Below are positions 43,331 through 55,145 of a stretch of DNA of 64,000 nucleotides, piece after piece. This DNA is from Alentia gelatinosa (lineage: Eukaryota > Annelida > Polychaeta > Phyllodocida > Polynoidae). The stretch covers positions 6,914,044 through 6,978,043 of the forward strand of contig OX465592.1 in the NCBI GenBank assembly GCA_950022655.1, given 5' to 3'. Under the pieces are notes generated by a model. The model saw only the letters and a list, made by a program, of their open reading frames with translations, made no database searches and was not told the DNA's origin. The position numbers and the translations under genes are program-made. How positions within the stretch are numbered: the first letter of the stretch is position 1; every line of letters begins with the position of its first letter.

Positions 43331-44828
43331 ATATTGTATTTATTATCCATCTTTTCCTGACAAGCAGGGTAACCATATTAGATCATTTTAGGTATACGCA
43401 CTATCTTTTCATAAGCACTATTTTTCTGTATGCGCCGGGTTTTGTAGCTCGGAGCATACAATATCTGTATGCTCGGGGTATGTAGATACCCGCTGCCTAT
43501 GTGCTCTCTATGGATACTATGTATTAGGTGGATAGCTAACTATTTCATAATCCACCTAATACAGAGTCTCCATACTAAGCTTATGGAAAGCTGTATTCTC
43601 TTAGGAAAATACGGAAAACAGTCCCTCGCGTGCAAAGTAGTGCTTGAGAAGATCTGCGGGTATTTTGTCTTTGCTTTGATGACTTAAACATTACGGTACA
43701 CCATATAATCGCATTCACTCGGATATTACTACGCGTCAACTACGCGGAGAATACGACCCTACAGATAAAAATCATGTTAATATTATAAATACATTTCCTG
43801 TGGTATAATATCATTATTATCGTCTCACAAGGCAAAGTCATGTAAGATTATGTATGATTAGGTAAAAAGAAAAGAAGTGGTACAAGGGAAAGGGTATGAG
43901 GTAACAAAGATATGTTTACCGAATTCGTTATTAATAAAACGGGCACTGGATCAGTCTACACATCATGTTGTGGTCAAACTAAGGTACAACTCAATAAACT
44001 ACAATAAGTAATTACTGTTATCCCTCACCCTCAGTCGGGGAGTTCTTGATCATACACTTTAACAATATTTCAGTAGTTGCCGTTTATACATCGGTCGACA
44101 ACGTATTCCACATGGCTATGCCTCTAAATTTATATTGGTGACTTCTCACATGCTGTTGTTCTATGGTAGTGTCTCTAAAAGCAGATTTATTTAGTAGATC
44201 GCATAGGTAGTTCTCGAGTATCAAGCATATTCGGTATATTTGATAGTTTAATCATTATTTTAATATACACCAATTCCGCAAAATACCTTAAATACCACCC
44301 TCTGCTACAGGCTACAAGTGGTAGTCGAGCCGTACCACCATACTGTGCCAGTATTGCGCCGTACCGCCATACTTTGATCACCCCGGATGTTCTGCAATGC
44401 GATGTCCTCAAAGGCTGTGGTTGGAGAGTAACGACCACGCATGCGCGTAGTTTACAGCAGAAAGTCACTTCCGGCCACACTCTGACTGAGGGTGCAAGAC
44501 CCTTACATTTTGGTAAATATTCAAATATTTATCGATATTTAGAGTATAATATAATACAAGTAAGCTCGTGCGATAGTTTTATTGGAAGTAATGCGGTACG
44601 ATAGGCCATCCCAATAAGGTAATTATATATAAATTCTTCAATTGGCGTTCTCTTCTCTCTTGCAGCACTGAATAGAGCCATTTCCCGGTTACCCTCTGGT
44701 AGAGTGGAAATCAAACGGCAATTGTTCACTTCGAGTTCTCCTTCATGGCTGCTCAGTGAGACCAACGAGTATACTCGTTGGTGAGACTTGAACTCTGTGA
44801 ATGTACCTCTAATGATCGTTCACTGTAC

Positions 44829-45000
44829 AGTGAAACCCCGCTTAAGGGACACCCCATGGAAGGGCCACCCCGCGTTGACATGCAATGTTTCCTTCTATTA
44901 AGAGTTTAATCCCACGTAAAGAGGCATTTCGCGTTAACGGACAGTAATTTTGGTACTGAATGCTCCTTAACCCCGTGTAAGGGGTCATTTTAGAATGAAG
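44829..45000. repeat. pogo/Tigger-like terminal fragment
   Basis: TACAGTGAAACCCCGCTTAAG begins at about 44827, followed by two CCCCGCGTTGAC / CCCGTGTAAGGGG-like blocks. Same terminus as the element ending at 7673. Confidence 0.45.
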
Positions 45001-46089
45001 TATTAAATATGGCCAGACAGTGAGTGGATAGCACTGTGGATTTCCTAAATTGCCAGTATTTATTGGGTGGGTGTACATGGCGGGGGGTCTCTTAATAATC
45101 AGAAACCTTATTACCCACCAATTACGGAGTCTCCATACTAAACCTATAGGAACTGCGATTCACAGGGTGGAGATTACGGAGTCTCCAAACTAAACCTATA
45201 GGGACCACTGCGCGAAGACTTTTGAAACAGCTCCCTGGTCCCTGGGACCTGTTTCAGTAGTTTCGTGACATTAGGCCTAGACAGACATCAACAGCGGCAC
45301 CAACAGTGTAAGCAACAGTGAATAAAATTTTGTCGGGTTTCAAAATGCATGTCACAGTTGATGTCAAATATCAGCGGATCAGAGCAACCAATTTTCCTCA
45401 TATTTGGAACGAGTATAGATTATATCTATTCCTTACTCGTGTGAAAGTGTCATTGCTTATTTCTTAGGGAGAAGTGAGTGAAATTGTCTAATACTTTTGA
45501 AACCGCACACACCGTGTTTGGGGTCTGTCTTGTCCTAAGACTAAGTGCCGCAGCTTGTGTTGATCTATCTGTATGGTATCACGGACACCCTCTAGACATG
45601 TCATGAAACTACTGAAACAGGTCCCAGTTCCCAGGTGTCTGTTTGGCGGGGTTCTACTGTACCTGTATGCTGACTGGGCCCGGAGCCCACCTGTGGTTGG
45701 TCAAACCGGGACGCCCACCAGTCCACACCCCACACGCCCCACAGGCCGGGCAGGTCACCGTGAACCGCTTTCACTGCCGGGATTAACAGCCACATACCAC
45801 ACGGCGTGAGGAACAACATCAGGTACGTGCTCACATTCATACACAATATCATCAACTTCTCTGTTCTCAAATACTAAACAACCGTGCACGGGTACACCAA
45901 GTATGACCGCTGTAGCTTTTATTATTTATTACCAACCTAATACGGAGTCTCCATGCTAAACTATGGATCTATAGATGTCGCTACTGGGTAGAATACGGAA
46001 AGCTGGAATCTACTCAGAAGAATACTGCGTGTCATCGAATTTCTTATTATTTACAAAAATGATTCTGATAATCAATCGAAAGGTAAGTA

Positions 46090-46365
46090 ATGTGCTTCAA
46101 TGCACAGCTATGGGGACCAAAGTAGCCCCCACCTATGCTAACATATTCATGACCAACCTCGAAGAAGAAATAGAAGAAAAGCTAGACTTGAAGCCAAGAA
46201 TATGGAAACGATTCATAGATGATATCTTCTGCTCAGAAGATGAACTTCAAGACTACAATTAAATTCACTCACGAAACAAGCAGAACAACCATAAACTTCC
46301 TAGACACAATCATTGTAGATGAAAATCGGAAACTACAAAGTACACTCTACAAAAAACATTTATAA
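46090..46365 (+). pseudogene. Penelope-like reverse transcriptase fragment, frameshifted
   Basis: Translation reads [20 protein letters not shown], then [15 protein letters not shown], the reverse-transcriptase core of Penelope-like elements (family recognition; catalytic DD in FIDDIF). After a frame change at about 46255 it continues KFTHETSRTTINFLDTIIV and LQSTLYKK, the segment that normally follows. Both ends of the element are missing. It is flanked on the left by an ACGGAGTCTCCATGCTAA-type repeat. Confidence 0.8.
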
Positions 46366-48416
46366 TAGATACAAAGTAACAAACATTAGCATGATTTGGA
46401 TCTCTGTGGCCGTAATCTCCCTGTAGTTGACACTATGTAATACTACGAGCTAAATCATAGTAATATTATTATATAGCCGGGGACGCACTAAGCGAGTCAA
46501 GGCAGCGATCTCCGGAATCGCCATAAAAAAATGGCATGTATGTGGGATATTATGTCATAGTAATATCTTTAACTGATTAATTAGGGTAACAGAAGCAATA
46601 AGATGGTAAAATATGGAATAATAGCTTACTTACACGCCGTTTTGTGTCGGCGATTCCGGAAATTCCTGCGTTTCTCGCTTGGTGTGTCCCTGGCATAATA
46701 TGGGTTGGTTTGGAGTTGCATGTTTGTTAGATATTATTTCATAGTGATATCTTCCATTACTTATTTAACGTCTCAGAAGCAATAATCAGGGGAAATATGA
46801 AATGATAACTCACATACGCGCCATTTTGTGTTGGTGATTCCGGAAATCGCTGCGTTTCTCCCTTGGTGTGCCCCCGGCTTCAGTGATTTTTTGTTAGCGA
46901 GTCAAGAAATCGCCTCCTTCGCTTCCTTCGTCGTTTTCGGCCTAAAGCGGGGATTCCACTAGGACATGATTTTGGCCGATTTGTACAGAAGATCGGTGGC
47001 CATTTTGTCTATCCTTTTTTCTGGAAATTGTTTTTATTGATACCAGCTTCAATACAATCAATTCCTTGTTCTTGTTCACAATCATTGTCGCATTTTCTCC
47101 AGTAGGCTTCGGTACCATTAGGTTTACATGTGAGCTAGTTATGTTGGTAAATGTACATAACATAAGCAGACATCTTCGCAGTTATATATGTTTACCTTTT
47201 CAGTTTCATATCTGACATCTACAAAAGTAGGGCAAACATCATGCCTGCTGGGCCTGATTTTCATACCTTTCCCTATACGGGTTGGTATTATTTGGGACAA
47301 CCATTAAGCTATCCTCTTCGATTTCATAAAAAAAAGAAATAATATAAAACATATAAAAGAAGGAGGACAGGACACCCACTTTATACAGAGATATCAAATC
47401 AACATACTCTCCTTTAATAGCTTAAACTTGCCATGTTGAATAATAAATATAGACTTGCTCAAGTCTTTGATTATGGACATTCATTAAATGATTAAACACA
47501 ATCAGAATTAAAGTTCATGACTGACCCATGAATCAAAGACTTGTCCACTATGAACAGAATCTCCTGTTTATGGCCCCAAGATACTCCTGTAACCCTACAC
47601 CTCCTCCTACCCCCCCCCCCCCCCCTCCTCCAGTTCCCTGGCCGCCTGTGTTGTCAAAGCAATATATTTCGCCTACTCCTGACTATGTCTCGATTGAGAT
47701 CAAAGTGAGAGGGTATCAATCTCCCAGCAGATATCCTGACCAGTAGCCAGACCTCTGCTTGGGGAGTGTGGTGCAAAATCATGCCAGTCTACACGGCCGA
47801 TTACGGATGAGACCAGTCCCTGTGTCACTCAGAAGGGGTGGAGGGGTAGGATACAGGGACTGAGGCCAGTCTATAATAAATACAACTTTACCATGATTTT
47901 GGTGACCACTATACAATCCAAAGACAGCTTGGCCTTTTTATATCTGGTTGGGTTCAACCACGCAAAGTGCTCAATGGTGTTTTGAAAGTAAAATGTGGTT
48001 GAAAAATCAAAAGAATGCTGTTTTCTATTGTATATACTTAATCAAAAGATGCCCAATAGGGATTTAGAAATATTTCATAATCAAAATTACTAATCTACAA
48101 GAATTTTCCATATAACACAAGCTTCGAGGATGAAAGGGAAATGAAATAAAAACAGTGGTGGTGCAGAGACCGGAAAAATCAAATAACTAGCACCACGGTG
48201 ACCCACGATTTTAAAGTTAGATATGTGTTCCACAACACGTTGAGATTATCATATTCAATTTTCAGGATATTGACATGGGTTTTTGATTTTTAGGCTAATT
48301 GTGCGATATTCATTTGATAAGACGACTGGGGTGGTCCTATCGCAAGTACCGTGCTTTACACGATGTAGACATGGATAATTATATGTCGTATTGGGTAAGA
48401 GGGATGAGCAGAAATA

Positions 48417-48502
48417 GCTTATGTTAAGTAGATGGGATATGCTGAAATAGGATATCAATGATAGCTTATGTTAAGTAGGTGGGATATGCTGAAATAGGAT
48501 AT
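48417..48502. repeat. Tandem duplication, about 48 bp
   Basis: TTATGTTAAGTAGATGGGAT and TTATGTTAAGTAGGTGGGAT, each followed by ATGCTGAAATAGGATAT. Confidence 0.85.
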
Positions 48503-48894
48503 TAGTTGTAAATATGCCATGTTGAACCAGAGGGGTAGTCTCAGATGGGATAGTACAGAGGAAACCTATGAAAGTTTGTATTGTCCTGTATTGTTATGTG
48601 TTGTCATTGTTTAGTCCTGTGCTGTCTCCTGTATGTGACATAAATATGGAAGATCGTCACTGATGTAGACGAATATTTATTGTCGTTAAACTATGTTTGC
48701 TGAATAAAAAAATAATAAAAAAAAGTTTATCTCACCCTTCACATTGACTAATGGGCTAACATTTGCGACATAATCCCCAATTGGCTATTTTTCCTAAATA
48801 TCTAATGGGCGTAAGATACGAGTTCCCCATTTGGTATCTTTTCTAAATATTCGATGGGCGTTGGATAAGAAGAAGAACAACAACAATAACGACA

Positions 48895-49065
48895 AAAATA
48901 ATAAGTCGTAGTGACTGAATCCGTAGAGGTGCCATTCTCGATCCTTTGTCTCATGAAATACATCCCTCCACATCCGGCATCGGGGCGTACTTTATGCTAC
49001 AAAAGGCCTTGAATGGGCATCCCTACGGACTCAGTAACCACGTTTTCTCTTATTACATGAATTGT
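48895..49065. repeat. Family A-related foldback
   Basis: AAGTCGTAGTGACTGAATCC, with CGTAGAGGTGCCATTCTCG, is inverted against ATGGGCATCCCTACGGACTC and AGTAACCACGTTTTC. It resembles the end of the element at 56205-56440. Confidence 0.5.
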
Positions 49066-49428
49066 ATGCATAGTATCATTGCACACAGTAGTCATATCAT
49101 GGATCATATATACAATACCTGGAGTAGCGAAGAGCCTTAATAGAATTAGAACACAGGCCCTTTGCCAGCAGCCTAATCAGTCGTATGTTCCAATTAATTC
49201 CGGATACCGAAACAGGCTTACACCTCTTCAACGGACTTAATATACTGACTAACGTGAGAACAGTGGCATACTAAGTCCAGTTCATAAGGGCTGAAATAAA
49301 TGCAGCTATTCAGTGTGGGATGAAGTCCATTCAAGGCAGTAAAACTCGTGATCCTGTTCCTTGATTCCCATTGGTGGCTTCTATGACGTCATCAGATCAT
49401 GAGAACTTCAAGGACTTGAGTGTGTGTG

Positions 49429-49459
<31 letters not shown>

Positions 49460-50392
49460 TTGTGTGTGGCCCCCACTATGGGCATACCTTATGTAGCTTA
49501 TGATATTAGTAATTATATCGCAATTAAAGCGTATTATCCATTATTAAGTGCGTAATATGAGGAAACGTGATTACTGAGTCCGTAGCGATATACATATGGT
49601 GAAGGGCCGTATTTTAGGGATGATAGACCTAGAAAGTTAGCGCTAGGGGCTAAGTCCCTACGTTTTCTTATCATTATATAACTGAAAATCGATTTAGAAG
49701 GCTGTTGAAGCGCAAACGTCTCCATTTAGGTGTGCAGTACACTGTCACGGGCTCACTGTGAAAAGCAGGGACATCAATGGCATGTGTACTCTCTCCAAAC
49801 TGATGTTTGGTTTATGCCAGCTTGCCGAATGTAGGATCCTTTCACACAGACCCACAAAAAAAAAAAATAATAAAAAAAAAATATATATATACGGTCTCCA
49901 CACCCCCCATGGGGAAGGGGAGATTGACACTTTGAAGAAAGAATTTTTTCGCTCAGACCCCATAGGAGAGCTTAGCTGGTTGTCATAGATATGTTTGAAC
50001 CTTTTCTGCCCAAGGCGTGCTGTACTTATATGGTGTGACCTGACCGTGTTGTACATGCTTCAAAACGAGATGGGGAATTATTGTTTTTTACGGAAAGAGG
50101 CCACAGGCCGAGTTCCATAACTAACATCAATTCCCAGTTTTGTAGCATGTACAAGCTTGGTGGGTCGTTATATATTTATCATACACCCAAAATTAATCAA
50201 ATCTTACCATATAGTGGCATAAAAGACATGTCAGTGTGAAAGCCCACACGCTGCTGATATTTCAACGTGTGCAGTATAACCGTGTACTGCACAGGGTTCA
50301 GTATACCATTTATTCTGCACAGGGAAAAGCAGTACGTTATTATCAAATATACTGCATGGGTATACAATGAATATAATTACTGAAAACGGGTG

Positions 50393-50544
50393 TGTAGTAT
50401 TCCTACTGTACACTAGGCGGCGCCACCGTTACCGCACTACGTGAGAGACGTTTATGAGCGATAATACACTTCTTCTATGAAAGCAATGCTACTGAGTTCA
50501 GTCTTATGTCCATAGCCTAAATCACACCATTTAAAGATATTACA
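50393..50544 (+). repeat. Gypsy-2 5' LTR
   Basis: 152 bp, TGTAGTATTCC..GATATTACA, identical to 54994-55145. Confidence 0.96.
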
Positions 50545-50545
50545 T

Positions 50546-50557
50546 TGGCGACGAAGG
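50546..50557 (+). other. Gypsy-2 primer-binding site
   Basis: TGGCGACGAAGG one base after the 5' LTR. The first nine bases match the Gypsy-1 primer site, again pointing to a tRNA-Ser-type primer. Confidence 0.7.
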
Positions 50558-50811
50558 CTGTTAATCTATGCAGGTATACTTTCCTGACTTCAAGGAACCC
50601 ATTGGTGGTGAGTGGAACTGGCTGGACATAAAATTTGGCAGATTTTGATGACTTTGATGTGGATGTGTATTGGCACTGTACTGAGTCACAGTGAATGTAA
50701 CTATAGTGTGTGCACTTTTGAAGACACTAGGCCCACAGCATCATTCTGTACTACTGATGAACTTTTGTACTGTGAACAACCTGTTTTAAAAGCACTGCAC
50801 TGTACTAAATT

Positions 50812-53800
50812 TTGATCAAAATGGCTACACCTTGTAATATTGGGCCTTATATCAAAGAAAGGGAGACTTTCAAGGCATATTGTGAAAGGTTGGAGGCATA
50901 TTTTGATGGAGAGGATTTAGTTACTGTAGAACTTGTCGGTGATGATGCAGTGAAAGTAGCACAGGAAGCGAAAAATGCAATTATCACTAGAAAAAGAAGG
51001 GGCATTTTTCTGTCACAAATTGGAGCGGAATGTTATACAACGCTTGCTAACCTTATTTCTCCCAAAGTCCCACGTGAAACTAAATTTGAGGATTTAGTGA
51101 AGAAGTTAGAGGAACATTTCAACCCAACACCTCTTGAAATAGCTGAGTCATTTTATTTTGGTACAAGGAACAGAAAGGAGGGTGAGTCAGTGAATGACTA
51201 TATTTTGGCTCTCAAAGAATTGGCAATTCACTGTAATTTTGGTGATAATCTCAACCGTTCTTTACGAGACCGTTTTGTCTGCGGACTAAATATACAACCT
51301 ATCCAAGATAAACTGTTGAACACAGAAGGCCTAGACTTTAAGAAAGCTTGTACTATTGCCCAGCAAATGGAGCAATCTCATAAAAAATCCAAGGATTTTA
51401 AGTCTAGCTTATCTGCTAGTGCTGCTAGTTCTGATGTAAATAAAGTTTACAAATCTAAGCAGTTTAGCAAGAATACCAAGAAAGTAAAATGTTTTAGGTG
51501 TTTTGGCAATCATAGTCCAGATGACTGTAAGTTCAAAGATGCGACATGTTACAAATGCCAACATAAGGGACATTTGGCTAATTCATGCAAGTCCAAATCC
51601 TCTAAGAAAGGGAGTAAGGGAAAAGTTCATTCTATGGACAAGCAACCAGGTTCTAGTGATGATAGTGAGGATGACCTGGGCATTCACAACTTGTTTTCCA
51701 CTAACTCTGATAAGTCTAAGAAAAAGTACACAGTTGATGTTGTAGTTAACAACCGAGTTATTCAAATGCAAGTGGATACCGCTGCAGATTACACAGTTAT
51801 GGGTTGCGACAAATTTCGGAAATTCTTTCGCGGTAAGAAACTAAAAAAATCTGATGTTAAGCTACGTGTGTATTCTGGTGCTCACATACATGTCTGTGGG
51901 GAATTGCTATGTGATGTGGAATATAAGGGTCAAAAGAAGGAACTACCGATCCTAGTTGTAAACTGTGTGAATCGACCAATTCTGTTTGGCCGAAACTGGA
52001 TCGAGGCAATCAAATTGGATTGGAATGACATTTTTGGAATCGAGAGTAAGGAAAAGACACTCAACGATATTCTCGGTGAACACGAGGATATTTTCCATGA
52101 TAGCTACGAGGGCATTTCAGGATTCAAGGCGCATATCAAGGTCAAAGACAATGTCACACCTCATTTTGCCAAAGCAAGACCAGTGCCTTACTCCTTATAT
52201 GATCAGGTCAATGCAGAACTTGATAAACTTGAAAAGAACAAGGTTATAACACCCATGAACCCTGAGGACACTGAATGGGCCTCGCCCATTGTTATTGTAC
52301 CTAAAACCGATGGTAGTGTCAGAATATGTGGCGACTATAAGGTACATGTGAATGAATGTATTGAAGATGAAAAATATGCTTTACCTACTGTTCAAGATCT
52401 AATGTCTTCTCTTACAGGTGGTGAAATCTTTACTAAACTCGACTTGTCGCATGCATATGCTCAACTTGATCTAGATGATGAGAGTAGAAAATTGATGTCT
52501 ATTAATACTCATCGGGGTGTCTATGGTTATACTAAGTTAGCATATGGTGCTAAGCCTGCTTCTAAGATTTTTCAATCCACCATGGACAGGATCTTACATG
52601 GTATTGATGGTGTTATTTGTTTTCAGGATGATATATTGATCCGTGCAAAAGATGAAAAAGAGCATCTTGAACTTGTAGAGAAAGTTCTGAATAGACTAGC
52701 CAAGTACAATGTAAAACTCAAAAGAGAAAAATGTGAGTTCTTGAAAGAAAGTGTTGATTACTTGGGTTATCGTATTGATGCTAATGGTGTACATCCATTA
52801 CAGGACAAGGTCACAGCTATCAAAGAAGCTCCTGCTCCAACAAATATAAGTGAATTAAAATCGTTCTTGGGTATGGTACAGTATTATTCTAAGTTCATTC
52901 CACAGATGTCTACTATTGTTGCACCATTGAACAGATTACTTCGTAATGAAGTCAAATGGAGCTGGGGTAAGTCTGAGCAAGAATCGTTTGATTTGTTGAA
53001 ATCAAAATTGAGTAGCGATGCATTACTTGCACATTATGATGTGAAGAAACCGCTCAAATTGGCTTGCGATGCATCTAGTTATGGTGTTGGTGCAGTGATA
53101 AGTCATATTTATGAAGATGGTACTGAGCGACCTATTGCATACGCATCTCGTACTCTAACTTCATCCGAACGTAATTATGCTCAAATAGAGAAGGAAGCCT
53201 TATCTATTATATTTGGTGTTAAGAAATTTCACCAATATCTGTATGGTAGAAAATTCACTCTGGAAACTGACCATAAGCCACTTTTGACAATTTTAGGTCC
53301 CAAAAATGCTATACCAACTTTAGCAGCTGCCCGTATGCAGCGTTGGGCGATAGTTTTGTCTGCATATGATTATGATATCAAATATCGTAGATCAAGTGAC
53401 CATTCTAATGCAGATTGTTTGTCAAGGTTACCACATGAAAATTCGAAGGTGGGTAGAGAAAGTAAGATATACAGTATCAATTTTGTTGATACTCTTCCTG
53501 TCAAGGCTGATATTATAGCGAAAGAAACCAAAACCGATTCAATACTGAAGATTGTTTATGATTATGCTGCAAATGGTTGGCCTGAAAATATCAATCGAGA
53601 AGAGTTGAAACCGTACTTTATACGAAGATCCGAAATATCCATTGAAAACGGATGTCTATTGTGGGGAATTCGTGTAATAATTCCAACTAGTTTGTGTACA
53701 GGTATAATGGATGAATTGCATACAGAGCATCCTGGTATTTGTGCTATGAAGCGTATAGCGAGGTCACATGTTTGGTGGACTGGTATTGATAAGGATCTAG

Positions 53801-54603
53801 AAAATGCTGTGTACCGCTGTAGTATTTGTCAGGATAGCCGTGCTCTTCCTGCAACCTCTCCATTGTATTCATGGAAATGGCCGAGGCGTCCATTTCAAAG
53901 AATTCATATTGATTTTTTTGAGAAGGAAAATATGTATTTTCTTATTATGATTGATGCACATTCCAAGTGGATTGAAGTTGTTCCTATGCGAAGCACAACT
54001 GCTGAAAGAACTATTGACGAATTAAGATTGATATTTGCTAGACACGGTTTACCCGAAGAATTAGTGTCGGACAACGGTCCTCAATTTGTCTCATCAATGT
54101 TTTCTACATTTTGTGATAAAAATTGTATAAAGCATACTCTCTCTCCACCATATCATGCAGCGACGAACGGAGCTGCAGAGAGATCTGTAAGACTGATAAA
54201 AGAGATGTTGAACAAACATATTCTTGAGAATCAAAAGTTGTCATTAAAACATCGACTAGCGAATATTCTGTTCAAATATCGTACGACACCTCATACTACT
54301 ACTGATAAGACTCCGTCTGAATTGTTGTATAAGCGTCAGTTACGAACAAGGTTAAGTTTAGTGAAACCGAATCTAGCTGAACATGTTGAAAAGAAACAAG
54401 AGCAACAGAAGTTATATCATGGTAGAATCAGAGAAAGGCATTTCGATGTAGGAGATAAAGTTCGTATCAAATACAATACAAAAGGTCTCAAGAAAGGTTC
54501 AGATCGTTGGGTTAGAGGTAAGATTATGAAAGTATGTGGTCCGCATAATTATGTTGTACAAATCGGACAGGCTACTCGTTTTGTGCATATTGATCATATA
54601 TAG
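50812..54603 (+). CDS. Gypsy-2 gag-pol polyprotein, ending at an in-frame TAG
   Basis: 1263 codons. Gag is followed by two CCHC knuckles (CFRCFGNH.., CYKCQHKGHLANSC, residues 227-260). The protease site reads VDTAAD (D322) instead of the usual DTG. Reverse transcriptase has FQDD (605-608). RNase H has CDASSYG with D753. Integrase has an HHCC finger (HTEHPG..CSICQ) and D1034, D1087, E1123. The frame stops after HIDHI; in Gypsy-1 the aligned position is sense and about 100 residues follow. The start may be M1 or M4 (50821). Confidence 0.94.
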   Translation: MIKMATPCNIGPYIKERETFKAYCERLEAYFDGEDLVTVELVGDDAVKVAQEAKNAIITRKRRGIFLSQIGAECYTTLANLISPKVPRETKFEDLVKKLEEHFNPTPLEIAESFYFGTRNRKEGESVNDYILALKELAIHCNFGDNLNRSLRDRFVCGLNIQPIQDKLLNTEGLDFKKACTIAQQMEQSHKKSKDFKSSLSASAASSDVNKVYKSKQFSKNTKKVKCFRCFGNHSPDDCKFKDATCYKCQHKGHLANSCKSKSSKKGSKGKVHSMDKQPGSSDDSEDDLGIHNLFSTNSDKSKKKYTVDVVVNNRVIQMQVDTAADYTVMGCDKFRKFFRGKKLKKSDVKLRVYSGAHIHVCGELLCDVEYKGQKKELPILVVNCVNRPILFGRNWIEAIKLDWNDIFGIESKEKTLNDILGEHEDIFHDSYEGISGFKAHIKVKDNVTPHFAKARPVPYSLYDQVNAELDKLEKNKVITPMNPEDTEWASPIVIVPKTDGSVRICGDYKVHVNECIEDEKYALPTVQDLMSSLTGGEIFTKLDLSHAYAQLDLDDESRKLMSINTHRGVYGYTKLAYGAKPASKIFQSTMDRILHGIDGVICFQDDILIRAKDEKEHLELVEKVLNRLAKYNVKLKREKCEFLKESVDYLGYRIDANGVHPLQDKVTAIKEAPAPTNISELKSFLGMVQYYSKFIPQMSTIVAPLNRLLRNEVKWSWGKSEQESFDLLKSKLSSDALLAHYDVKKPLKLACDASSYGVGAVISHIYEDGTERPIAYASRTLTSSERNYAQIEKEALSIIFGVKKFHQYLYGRKFTLETDHKPLLTILGPKNAIPTLAAARMQRWAIVLSAYDYDIKYRRSSDHSNADCLSRLPHENSKVGRESKIYSINFVDTLPVKADIIAKETKTDSILKIVYDYAANGWPENINREELKPYFIRRSEISIENGCLLWGIRVIIPTSLCTGIMDELHTEHPGICAMKRIARSHVWWTGIDKDLENAVYRCSICQDSRALPATSPLYSWKWPRRPFQRIHIDFFEKENMYFLIMIDAHSKWIEVVPMRSTTAERTIDELRLIFARHGLPEELVSDNGPQFVSSMFSTFCDKNCIKHTLSPPYHAATNGAAERSVRLIKEMLNKHILENQKLSLKHRLANILFKYRTTPHTTTDKTPSELLYKRQLRTRLSLVKPNLAEHVEKKQEQQKLYHGRIRERHFDVGDKVRIKYNTKGLKKGSDRWVRGKIMKVCGPHNYVVQIGQATRFVHIDHI

Positions 54604-54903
54604 GCTGATCATGTTCAAGATAATATTCCAGAATATGATCCATCTGAGTTTGTATCTACTAGTATAGATGTAACAACTACTGATACACTGCCTGTTATGG
54701 ACAATGATAAAGGTATAATTGAACCACCTGAGCCTGTTGAAGATGTACCTGAGTCACCCAATGTCCGTCTACAAACTCCCATTCATGCAGAAACTCCAAT
54801 ACCGAGGTCTCCAAGTCCTCATATTGAATCACCTGGAATGGCAACTCCACCTCCACGTAGAAGTTCAAGGGTTAAGAAACCAATTGTCAAAATGGATTTG
54901 TAA
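54604..54903 (+). pseudogene. Gypsy-2 C-terminal tail beyond the TAG
   Basis: The same reading frame stays open for 99 codons after the TAG and ends TAA at 54901-54903. It is Pro/Ser/Thr/Glu-rich and ends RSSRVKKPIVKMDL, like the Gypsy-1 tail (RKSTRLSKPPEKLNL). It is therefore the natural C-terminus, cut off by the stop unless TAG is read through. Confidence 0.8.
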
Positions 54904-54980
54904 ATTGGTAAATGTCATACACATTTATTTGTGTATTTGTGTATTTGTGTTACATTATTGTATTATGTACTTGGTAGCTT

Positions 54981-54993
54981 AAGGAGGGAGGAA
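54981..54993 (+). other. Gypsy-2 polypurine tract
   Basis: AAGGAGGGAGGAA directly before the 3' LTR. Confidence 0.85.
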
Positions 54994-55145
54994 TGTAGTA
55001 TTCCTACTGTACACTAGGCGGCGCCACCGTTACCGCACTACGTGAGAGACGTTTATGAGCGATAATACACTTCTTCTATGAAAGCAATGCTACTGAGTTC
55101 AGTCTTATGTCCATAGCCTAAATCACACCATTTAAAGATATTACA
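54994..55145 (+). repeat. Gypsy-2 3' LTR
   Basis: 152 bp, identical to the 5' LTR; followed by GGGTG. Confidence 0.96.

Larger units (their letters stand above)
36080..50392. other. HIBCH 3' region and intergenic repeats, no gene recognised
   Basis: Besides the HIBCH 3' UTR, I see only repeats: F-related (36138-36270), a GCCTCGCGAAGATCACTACG repeat (36345 and 36474), B (37640-38060), a 62-bp tandem duplication (38407-38527), H (38880-39010), (TA)n (42821-42890), ACGGAGTCTCCATACTAA repeats, a pogo-like end (about 44831), a Penelope-like fragment (46090-46365), and A-like fragments. ORFs here are short and resemble nothing. Confidence 0.6.
50393..55145 (+). mobile_element. Gypsy-2: complete Ty3/Gypsy LTR retrotransposon
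   Basis: A 4753-bp element. The 152-bp LTRs (50393-50544 and 54994-55145) are identical as read, begin TG and end CA, and are flanked by GGGTG on both sides (50388-50392 and 55146-55150). The primer site TGGCGACGA starts at 50546 and a polypurine tract (54981-54993) precedes the 3' LTR. The interior carries a gag-pol frame with a late in-frame TAG. It is related to Gypsy-1 in layout but with well-diverged protein sequence. It lies about 360 bp upstream of the first visible exon of the downstream small gene. Confidence 0.96.

Noticed and set aside
45573..45870. GC-rich block near 45660-45800 with ORFs in several frames as a possible exon
   Set aside because: No frame resembles a known family and no convincing acceptor precedes it; left as unexplained.
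47528..47746. Pro-rich 72-codon ORF
   Set aside because: The proline run is a translated poly-C tract; no other support.
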